DNA of 6,221 nt from Calditrichia bacterium (GTDB taxonomy: Bacteria; Calditrichota; Calditrichia; JAJRVZ01), in the NCBI GenBank assembly GCA_030634505.1, contig DAOWAQ010000124.1, positions 1 to 6,221 on the forward strand, in the 5' to 3' direction. The notes below the pieces were generated by a model. That model worked only from the letters and a program-made list of their open reading frames with translations. It was not told where the DNA came from and searched no databases. This document shows, piece by piece, positions 1 through 5,610 of this stretch. The position numbers and the translations under genes are program-made. Numbering within the stretch: position 1 is the first letter of the stretch; each line of letters begins with the position of its first letter.

Positions 1-706
1 ACATACTTAAGCCACGTCCATCCTTTGTCCCGGCTTCGGATCTGGCAAGAACGAGCAATACTTCACCACCACCATTGGTGATAAATCGTTTAACACCTCG
101 CAAAAACCAATCGCCGTTATCGTTTTGATAAGCATGCAATTTAACAGCCTGTAAGTCGGAGCCTGCATCTGGTTCAGTTAGAGCCATTGCGCCCGTATAT
201 TCACCGGTTGAAAATTTTGGAAGATATTGCTGCTTAATTTCTTCATCCCCAAATTTATTAATGGTCATTGCAATATCTTGTAATCCAAAGATATTCATTA
301 ATGAGGCATCAGCGTGGGAGACCATTTCGACCATCATCAGATAAATTGTTTTAGGAAAATTAAGTCCGCCATACTCTCTGGGGAATTCAATAGCCATCAG
401 TTCTGCATCGGACAGTTGTTTTAAGTTTTCCTGTGTTCCCTTTGCATAATTAATCTTACCATCAACCACCGTGTTACCATCTTCATCTACTTTTGCGGCA
501 CGTGGAGCGATAAAATTGCCTGCCATATCACCGACTATTTCGAGAACTTTCTTATAATTGTCCAATGCATCTGCATAATCTGTTGGAGCATAATTATATT
601 TTTCAGACTCTTTATAATCATTTTCAGCAATTTGTACAATTTCTTCTATATTTAGATTTTCAAAATGAAAAAGAATATCTTCGTTTTCCAAAAAGAAATT
701 TGGCAT
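1..706 (-). CDS. acyl-CoA dehydrogenase, N-terminal part (gene continues beyond the left edge)
   Basis: A flavoprotein that oxidises acyl-CoA to trans-2-enoyl-CoA, or runs in reverse, and exchanges electrons with ETF. 235 codons are visible from the ATG at 706; the C-terminal part lies outside the window. Residues 1-60 form an N-terminal extension (starting MPNFFLENEDILFHF) that short-chain dehydrogenases lack and that I associate with the larger, roughly 550-600-residue subclass. The standard N-terminal and middle domains follow. The family signature TGAMALTEPDAGSD is at residues 171-184, and the FAD-contacting stretch RGVKRFITNGG is at about 203-213. The catalytic glutamate normally lies in the C-terminal domain and cannot be seen. 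The ATG is 8 bp after the etfA stop, with an AGGGGA ribosome-binding sequence overlapping that stop, so the gene is probably co-transcribed and translationally coupled with etfBA. Family assignment is secure; substrate chain length is unknown. Confidence 0.93.
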   Translation of the reverse strand, partial: MPNFFLENEDILFHFENLNIEEIVQIAENDYKESEKYNYAPTDYADALDNYKKVLEIVGDMAGNFIAPRAAKVDEDGNTVVDGKINYAKGTQENLKQLSDAELMAIEFPREYGGLNFPKTIYLMMVEMVSHADASLMNIFGLQDIAMTINKFGDEEIKQQYLPKFSTGEYTGAMALTEPDAGSDLQAVKLHAYQNDNGDWFLRGVKRFITNGGGEVLLVLARSEAGTKDGRGLSM

Positions 707-714
707 AAAGTCCC

Positions 715-1734
715 CTACTTAAGTTTGTGTTTATATGATTCAATAAGCATAGGAATAACATTCATGGCATTTCCTACGATTCCGTAATGACAAACCTCGA
801 AGATTGGCGCTTCAGGATCATTATTTATAGCAATAATTTTGCTTGCTTCCTGCATACCTGCCCGGTGTTGAATGGCTCCTGAAATTCCACAAGCAATGTA
901 CAATTTAGGTCTTACAGTCACTCCTGTTTGCCCTACCTGTCTTTCGTGTGGAATAAAACCGGCATCCACTGCTGCTCTGCTGCCCGCAACTTCACCACCA
1001 AGAACATGAGCTAATTCATGAATCAATTTAAAATTGTCTATAGATATGATTCCATATTCATCCGTTTCAATGATCAGGGCAAGTTTTAAATTAACCTTGC
1101 TCTCCTCCTGCTGTTTTTCAATAATTTTTATAAGATTGTCCACTTCTTCAGAAGTGTAGGGAATATTTGTTATTTTTCCTTTAACGGCTTTATTCAATGG
1201 CACATTTTCCATGACTCCTTCACGTACTGTCGCCATTTGCATTGGTACATCAGGAGTTATAATTGTAGCGATAATATTTCCTCCGAAAGCCGGCCTTATT
1301 TGTAATAATAATTCAGGATAATCTTTTCTCATATAAGTTACATCTGAAATTTGCAAATCCGTACAATCAGCGGTTAAGCCGCTTCGGGTATGTGAAGCAA
1401 CCCTTGGTGCCAGGTCTCGTCCGATAAATGTAGCGCCGAATAAAACGATTCGTGGTTTATGTTCATCAACAAGTTGACTAAAGATACGGCTATATGGAAT
1501 TGTCCTGTAATCCTTTAATTCAGGATGATCAATTAGCATGACCTCTTTAGCGCCGTACAGAAATGTTTCTTCTGCAACATCTTTTATTTCGGAACCTAAC
1601 AAAACAGCCTTTAAGGATCCTTTTAATGTTTCAGCAAGTTTTCTGCCTTTGGAAAGCAATTCGTAACTTACATCCGCAGCTTTTCCTGATCTTTGTTCTA
1701 TAAACACCCAGACATCTTTTGAAGTTGTACTCAT
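715..1734 (-). CDS. etfA: electron transfer flavoprotein, alpha subunit
   Basis: The FAD-binding subunit of the soluble ETF heterodimer, which passes electrons between acyl-CoA dehydrogenases and a downstream acceptor. It has 339 residues, slightly above the common length of about 310-330. The N-terminal domain (about 1-200) contains GATFIGRDLAPRVASHTRSG at 100-119, followed by LTADCTDL, and RPAFGGN at 147-153. A more variable linker covers about 175-215. The C-terminal FAD domain has GSRAAVDAG (251-259), VGQTG (267-271) and the EtfA family signature LYIACGISGAIQHRAGM (278-294), ending at IAIN (301-304). All expected FAD-binding elements are present, so it looks functional. The gene lies 9 bp after etfB, and its AAGGGA ribosome-binding sequence overlaps the etfB TAA stop. 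The ATG at 1734 gives a normal N-terminus (VWVFIEQRSGK). It sits between its partner subunit and a dehydrogenase client. Confidence 0.97.
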   Translation of the reverse strand: MSTTSKDVWVFIEQRSGKAADVSYELLSKGRKLAETLKGSLKAVLLGSEIKDVAEETFLYGAKEVMLIDHPELKDYRTIPYSRIFSQLVDEHKPRIVLFGATFIGRDLAPRVASHTRSGLTADCTDLQISDVTYMRKDYPELLLQIRPAFGGNIIATIITPDVPMQMATVREGVMENVPLNKAVKGKITNIPYTSEEVDNLIKIIEKQQEESKVNLKLALIIETDEYGIISIDNFKLIHELAHVLGGEVAGSRAAVDAGFIPHERQVGQTGVTVRPKLYIACGISGAIQHRAGMQEASKIIAINNDPEAPIFEVCHYGIVGNAMNVIPMLIESYKHKLK

Positions 1735-1743
1735 AATATCCCT

Positions 1744-2634
1744 TTATCCAAAGATATGATCATCCAATAATTTATCAACAAGAATATTTAAACCCTCTTT
1801 TGTTGGTTCAATACTCACATGTTCATTTCCACCCAACACAACAGATTCCACCTTATGAACTTTTGTAGGAGAGCCATGAAGACCGCAACGCGCCTGATCA
1901 ACGTCTAATTCATCCATGGTGAAGGTTTCTATAAAAAGAGATTTGGCAATATATTCATCCTTTAAATCATCTATGTATAATAAAGAATTACCTTCAGTTA
2001 ATTTTTCCAATTCGAGTAGAGATTTTGCGCTTTTATACGCCATAACTCTTTTGGCTTTAAACGGGCGTGGAATCACGGCGTCTTTAATGACCGTAACCAA
2101 AACCGGAAGTTGACTTTCCAATATTTCATGTCCGCCATCAATTTTTCTTTGTATGGTAACCATTCGTTTTTTGATATCTATTACTTCCTGTGCATAGGTA
2201 ATTTGTGGAATAGCCAATTTTTCTGCTGTTTGAGGACCTACTTGTGCGGTATCACCATCAATAGCTTGCCTGCCTGCAAAAATAAAATCATAATTTCCAA
2301 CCTTTTTTAAGGCTTCTGATAAAACATAGGAAGTGGCCAAAGTATCAGCACCTGCAAATTTCCGGTCACTAATAAGATAAACTTTATCTGCTCCCATATA
2401 TAAACATTCACGCAATAATTCTGATGCTTTTGGTGGCCCCATGGTAATAGCGGTCACAAAACCTCCGAATTGGTCTTTAACTTGTAATGCCATTTCCAAT
2501 GCTGTTAAATCTTCGGGATTGAATATAGCCGGCAGTTTAGCACGATTTACAGTACCATCCGGTTTCATTACCTGGCCAGAAATATTTGCTGTATCAGGTA
2601 CTTGCTTAACTAATACAATTGAATTATAGCTCAT
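1744..2634 (-). CDS. etfB: electron transfer flavoprotein, beta subunit (bifurcation-type nucleotide loop)
   Basis: The second ETF subunit. It binds AMP in mitochondrial-type ETFs, or a second FAD in electron-bifurcating ETFs. At 296 residues it is longer than the roughly 255-residue mitochondrial type. Visible motifs are VLVKQVPDT (7-15), FNPEDLTALE (38-47), TMGPPKASELLRE (64-76), ADTLATSYVL (96-105) and GRQAIDGDTAQVGP (121-134). The EtfB signature region is IQRKIDGGHEILESQLPVLV (161-180). The DGDTAQVGP loop resembles clostridial bifurcating EtfB proteins, whereas the mitochondrial type has a DDDCNQTG-like loop. It is the first gene of the etfB-etfA-dehydrogenase operon, preceded by an AAAGGG ribosome-binding sequence and a promoter candidate at 2680-2708. 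ETF identity is secure; bifurcating function is an inference from one motif. Confidence 0.97.
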   Translation of the reverse strand: MSYNSIVLVKQVPDTANISGQVMKPDGTVNRAKLPAIFNPEDLTALEMALQVKDQFGGFVTAITMGPPKASELLRECLYMGADKVYLISDRKFAGADTLATSYVLSEALKKVGNYDFIFAGRQAIDGDTAQVGPQTAEKLAIPQITYAQEVIDIKKRMVTIQRKIDGGHEILESQLPVLVTVIKDAVIPRPFKAKRVMAYKSAKSLLELEKLTEGNSLLYIDDLKDEYIAKSLFIETFTMDELDVDQARCGLHGSPTKVHKVESVVLGGNEHVSIEPTKEGLNILVDKLLDDHIFG

Positions 2635-2679
2635 AAAACCCTTTTAAAGTTTTAATGATTTGACTAAAATAAAACGCAA

Positions 2680-2708
2680 AATATAAAGAAATCTGTACAT
2701 TAAAACAA
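2680..2708 (-). promoter_or_regulatory. promoter candidate for etfB-etfA-acyl-CoA dehydrogenase
   Basis: Read on the minus strand, TTGTTT (2708-2703) and TATATT (2685-2680) are separated by 17 nt, and the -10 box continues as TATATTTTG, close to a Bacteroidota-type TAnnTTTG. The predicted transcript start is about 2673, leaving a leader of roughly 40 nt before the ATG at 2634. The 114-bp gap to the sigma gene holds no clear terminator hairpin, so read-through from the sigma gene is possible. This is a pattern match in AT-rich DNA. Confidence 0.45.
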
Positions 2709-2748
2709 GATTATGAATAACTCTACTAAAATACTTTTTATAAATTTG

Positions 2749-3606
2749 CTATTGAAGATAATCACGAAGAGTACTGCTTTTTTTCATCTGTCTTAATCTA
2801 ACCAATGCCGTTTCTTTTATTTGTCGAACTCTTTCTCGGGTTAATTTATATTTTTTTGAAATTTCTTTAAGGTTGAGAGGCTTTTCGATAAAAATACCAT
2901 AATACATGCAAACAATCTCTGCTTCACGCGAAGTCAATGATTTAAACACATTATAAATATCATAAAGAAAAGATTCCTTAACAAGTTTCTTATCTAAATC
3001 ACTGTGATTATCGTCCTTCATTGTGTCAAGGAATGAGTTTCTGCTTGTATTATTAAGGGGTGAATTCAAGGAGACACTTTTATTTTCAAATTGGTAAATG
3101 TCATTGATTTCTTTTTCAGAAATATCCAATGATGAAGCAACCTCCTGCAAGGTTGGTGCTCTATTAAACTTTTGTTCTAAGGCTTCCTTGGTTTTGGTCA
3201 GCTTTTTTAGATTGTTTTGTTGATTGGCCGGTAATCTTACTACCCTTGTGTGATTCGTGATGGACTGTAAAATAGATTGTTTTACCCACCATACCGCATA
3301 AGTGATAAACCTGAATCCCTTCGTTTCGTCATATCTATTTGCCGCTTCTATTAAGCCCAAATTACCTTCATTAACTAAATCGCCAAATTGTAAACCACTG
3401 CAGCGGTATTCTTTCGCCACGCTGACAACAAACCTAAGATTGGATAATACTAATTTTGATAAAGCTCGTTTATCCCCCTCTTTAATTTTTTTTGCTAATA
3501 ATATTTCTTCTTCAGAATTGAGAAGTGGAATTTTGTTTATTTCATAAAAATAATTTTCCAGAGATTTGTCAAAATCCTTTTTTGAAGATTCTTGAAAATT
3601 ACTCAA
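2749..3606 (-). CDS. RNA polymerase sigma-70 factor, primary-like, without region 1.1 (TTG start)
   Basis: Directs RNA polymerase to promoters. The 285 residues carry the group 1/2 domain order without region 1.1. Region 1.2 is at about 16-46 (LENYFYEINKIPLL). Region 2 is at about 50-118, with NLRFVVSVAKEY, GDLVNEGNLGLIEAA (75-89) and the -10-reading helix YAVWWVKQSI (103-112). Region 3 is at about 120-205, with VRLPANQQ and the NSPL...FLDTMKDDN finger. Region 4 is at 212-285, with the helix-turn-helix ISKKYKLTRERVRQIKETA (249-267). The length resembles the short RpoD/SigA proteins of Bacteroidota and relatives. Many positions differ from the consensus (RCSGLQFGDL, VKQSI, VRLPANQQ), so it could be a second, group 2 factor rather than the housekeeping one; the window cannot decide. 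The start is TTG at 3606: no in-frame ATG exists upstream before a stop, the next internal Met is residue 196, and AAGGAT lies 7 nt upstream. Confidence 0.9.
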   Translation of the reverse strand: MSNFQESSKKDFDKSLENYFYEINKIPLLNSEEEILLAKKIKEGDKRALSKLVLSNLRFVVSVAKEYRCSGLQFGDLVNEGNLGLIEAANRYDETKGFRFITYAVWWVKQSILQSITNHTRVVRLPANQQNNLKKLTKTKEALEQKFNRAPTLQEVASSLDISEKEINDIYQFENKSVSLNSPLNNTSRNSFLDTMKDDNHSDLDKKLVKESFLYDIYNVFKSLTSREAEIVCMYYGIFIEKPLNLKEISKKYKLTRERVRQIKETALVRLRQMKKSSTLRDYLQ

Positions 3607-3613
3607 TAAATAA

Positions 3614-3619
3614 ATCCTT
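3614..3619 (-). promoter_or_regulatory. ribosome binding site that sets the sigma-factor TTG start
   Basis: AAGGAT on the minus strand lies 7 nt before the TTG at 3606. An in-frame TAG lies a short way upstream with no ATG between, so this site supports the non-ATG start. Confidence 0.6.
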
Positions 3620-3693
3620 ATGTTAAACTACAGAAGAATTTTTGTGCTTTTTAAAACTAAAACATTGGGAAATAGTTCAAAAATGCAGATATA

Positions 3694-3724
3694 CAAATTT
3701 AAAGGATATGCGAATATGAGTCAA
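3694..3724 (-). promoter_or_regulatory. promoter candidate for the sigma-factor gene
   Basis: On the minus strand TTGACT (3724-3719) and TAAATTTG (3701-3694) are separated by 17 nt. The second box is an exact match to the Bacteroidota -7 consensus TAnnTTTG, with 20 nt between the TTG and that box, and the first is also a 5/6 match to the classical -35. The leader before the TTG start would be about 80 nt. It is the best promoter match in the window. Confidence 0.6.
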
Positions 3725-3750
3725 AAATAAATGTTAATGATATTTTATTA

Positions 3751-3780
3751 TTGATAGTAATTTCATAATTTACTAATTTG
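3751..3780 (+). promoter_or_regulatory. promoter candidate for the lysA remnant and alr
   Basis: TTGATA (3751-3756) and TAATTTG (3774-3780) are 17 nt apart. The first is a 5/6 match to a -35 box. The second is a TAnnTTTG-like box one base short. It sits about 30 bp upstream of the lysA ATG, so the leader would be about 22 nt. Together with the promoter at 3694-3724 it makes 3607-3809 a divergent control region. It is also the only promoter-like signal I find upstream of alr. Confidence 0.4.
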
Positions 3781-3798
3781 AAAATATTGAAGTTAAGC

Positions 3799-3802
3799 AG
3801 GA
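3799..3802 (+). promoter_or_regulatory. ribosome binding site of the lysA remnant
   Basis: AGGA with a 7-nt spacer before the ATG at 3810. It shows that the translation-start region of the broken gene is still well formed. Confidence 0.55.
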
Positions 3803-3809
3803 TGGATAC

Positions 3810-4397
3810 ATGAAAATACTCTCTTTCGATGACAACCATCAGTTAAGATTTGAAAGGACTTCGATTTCTAAAATATGCAATGAAGTTGAAACACCATTTT
3901 ACCTGTACAGCGAAAATGATATTCTGCAAAACTGTGAATCAATCATTAATCATGGTAAAAAAACAGGATTAATGCCCTGTTATGCTTTAAAGGCCAACTA
4001 TAATCCATCAATTCTAAAAACCATTAAAGATATAGGCTTCGGAGCAGAGGTAGTTTCCGGTGGTGAATTGTATTTTGCACTTAAAACCGGCTTTGCCCCG
4101 GAAAAAATTGTATTTGCCGGGGTTGGAAAAACTGAAACTGCACCAAAAGAATTGGTGGATATTGTAGGTCCGGTTTGTGAAACATCGGATTTTCTGGCAA
4201 AGGATAGAGAATTGCCTTTATTAAAATAAAGTGATTTTATCGCCGTAACGGGCGCCGGCGCATATGGGCAGGCATTAGCATTAAATTACAATTTACGCCC
4301 CGTAATCGCAGAAATTCTGGTTAATAATGATAAATATAAAATAATCAGGCAACGCGAAAGTATGAAAGAATTAGCCGAACGATTCGATTGGAATTAA
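3810..4397 (+). pseudogene. lysA: diaminopimelate decarboxylase remnant: central in-frame deletion plus internal stop
   Basis: Intact LysA converts meso-diaminopimelate to L-lysine using PLP. Here codons 1-107 match the N-terminal part of the family, with the PLP-lysine motif CYALKANYNP (K61), GFGAEVVSGGEL and KIVFAGVGKT. The frame then jumps directly to the family's C-terminal part, VDIVGPVCETSDFLAKDREL, with the CETSD cysteine motif (C123) and LPLLK. A TAA at 4227-4229 follows. The same frame then continues with SDFIAVTGAGAYGQALALNY and NLRPVIAEILV to a final TAA at 4395-4397. Only 195 codons exist before the final stop, against about 400-420 in the family, so roughly 210 central codons are absent, with most of the barrel and its glycine-rich PLP-phosphate site. 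The 139-residue product should be inactive. Recoding at the TAA would not restore the missing domain. The lesion could be real decay or a misassembly; a second lysA elsewhere is possible. Confidence 0.88.
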
Positions 4398-4398
4398 A

Positions 4399-5505
4399 AT
4401 GGGCCCCAGCATAGCAAATATTTATCATCAGAATTTTTCACACAATATCCAACTCATCCGGAACGCGGTAAAATCCTCAAAAATAATGGCGGTTGTCAAA
4501 GCCAATGCCTATGGTCACGGCAGCGCAGAATTATCAAAAACGGCTGTGGACGCTGGATGTGAATATCTCGGTGTAGCGTTTGTTGAAGAAGGTATTGAAC
4601 TAAGACAAAACGGTTTAATGGCATCAATTTTGGTTTTTGGAGCACATGATCCATCATCTATAATCAAAGCAGTTGATCATAATATGGATATTACTCTTAC
4701 TTCTTTTGATCAAATTGAATCCTTCAAAAAAACAAAAAGAAAATGCACGGTACACATAAAAGTAGATACAGGTATGCATCGTATCGGATTCAGGAGTGAA
4801 GATTTCGAACATGCATTAAAATTAGTGTTGGAATCTGATCAATTTGAATTAAAAGGAATTTATTCTCATTTTGCTACATCTGATGCAGATGATGTTTCCT
4901 ATGCCAAGCAACAGATAAATAGATTTAATGAAATTAGAAAAATTTCGGAAAAATATATTCAGCATGATGTTTTGTTCCATATGGCAAATTCCGGAGCAAT
5001 AATGAATTTTCCTGACGCTCATTTTGATATGGTGCGTCCGGGTGTTATGCTTTATGGCGGTCTGCCGAATCCGGGTTTCAAGTCTAATTGGGATTTAAAA
5101 CAGGTTATGCAATTGCGTTCAAAAATTAGCTTGACTAAATTCATACAAAAAGGTGAATCTGTTAGTTACGGCAGAAAGTATTATGCTCCCAGTGATACAA
5201 ACATAGGTGTTGTGCCGATTGGCTATGCAGATGGCTATAATCGCATATTAACCAATAAGGGTGAAGTTATTATCAATAATAAAAAATATCCTGTTGTTGG
5301 CACGGTTTGTATGGACATGATAATGATCGATTTTCAAAATGATTCTAAAATAAAGACAGGTGATGAAGTTATTTTGTTTGGACAGAATCGAGATCAAAAA
5401 ATTTCGATAGATGGAATCGCTGCCAAAACGGGAACTATTGCTTATGAAGTAACGTGCAATATTTCCAGGCGAATACCAAGAATTCATATTTATCCTGATT
5501 TATAA
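4399..5505 (+). CDS. alr: alanine racemase
   Basis: Interconverts L- and D-alanine with PLP, supplying D-alanine for peptidoglycan in the cytoplasm. The 368 residues are full length for the family. The PLP lysine is K34 in AVVKANAYGHG (31-41). VDTGMHRIGF (122-131) and YSHFATSD (155-162) are barrel motifs, MVRPGVMLYGGL is at 211-222, and the second catalytic residue is Tyr257 in SYGRKYY. IGYADGYNR (274-282) and GTVCMDMIMID (301-311) are also in place, and the protein ends with the usual EVTCNISRRIPRI. No key residue is missing. The ATG lies one base after the final stop of the lysA remnant and has only a weak GGA 6 nt upstream, suggesting the two were once translated in tandem. Function is secure. 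Confidence 0.97.
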   Translation: MGPSIANIYHQNFSHNIQLIRNAVKSSKIMAVVKANAYGHGSAELSKTAVDAGCEYLGVAFVEEGIELRQNGLMASILVFGAHDPSSIIKAVDHNMDITLTSFDQIESFKKTKRKCTVHIKVDTGMHRIGFRSEDFEHALKLVLESDQFELKGIYSHFATSDADDVSYAKQQINRFNEIRKISEKYIQHDVLFHMANSGAIMNFPDAHFDMVRPGVMLYGGLPNPGFKSNWDLKQVMQLRSKISLTKFIQKGESVSYGRKYYAPSDTNIGVVPIGYADGYNRILTNKGEVIINNKKYPVVGTVCMDMIMIDFQNDSKIKTGDEVILFGQNRDQKISIDGIAAKTGTIAYEVTCNISRRIPRIHIYPDL

Positions 5506-5526
5506 ATAAAGAAAATATAGATATCG

Positions 5527-5575
5527 TCCCGATTAATCGGGAATCATAATTCATTTAATACCGATTAAGTCGGGA
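5527..5575. repeat. palindromic intergenic element (16-bp perfect palindrome plus imperfect partner arm)
   Basis: TCCCGATTAATCGGGA at 5527-5542 is a perfect palindrome. CCGATTAAGTCGGGA at 5561-5575 is the reverse complement of its first 14 bases apart from one extra base, so the two can pair as a longer stem. Flanking TAATTCAT (5547-5554) and ATGAATTA (5575-5582) also pair. No T-run follows on either strand, so it is not a classical intrinsic terminator. It could be a REP-like dispersed element, an operator or a transcript-end hairpin. Confidence 0.6.
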
Positions 5576-5610
5576 TGAATTATTCAGGTTACAAAAAAAA
5601 GGAAATGATT

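Noticed and set aside
1916..2629. Open frames on the plus strand opposite etfB
   Set aside because: They lie wholly antisense to a strongly conserved gene, have no family resemblance and no ribosome-binding sites.
2635..2748. Terminator or small RNA between the sigma gene and etfB
   Set aside because: Only very short AT pairings are visible; nothing beyond the promoter candidate can be supported.
3302..3547. Plus-strand open frame opposite the sigma-factor gene
   Set aside because: It is antisense to conserved region 1.2-2 codons; its composition is the mirror of the real gene.
3607..3809. Riboswitch (for example a lysine leader) upstream of lysA
   Set aside because: The predicted lysA leader is only about 22 nt, and no conserved aptamer-like stems are visible.
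4227..4229. Programmed recoding or read-through of the internal TAA
   Set aside because: TAA is the least readily recoded stop, no special structure is apparent, and read-through would still give a protein lacking the central half of the barrel.
4230..4397. A separate small gene downstream of the internal lysA stop
   Set aside because: The 55 codons are recognisably the LysA C-terminus (GAGAYG, YNLRP, AEILV) in the same frame, with no start codon or ribosome-binding site at the beginning.
5248..5487. Minus-strand open frame opposite the end of alr
   Set aside because: It is antisense to conserved alr codons and has no recognisable domain.
3810..5505. A LysA-Alr fusion enzyme
   Set aside because: The final lysA TAA at 4395-4397 and a fresh alr ATG at 4399 in a different phase separate the two.
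5527..5590. Intrinsic terminator after alr
   Set aside because: The stem is convincing but no run of T follows on either strand, so I list it as a palindromic element instead.
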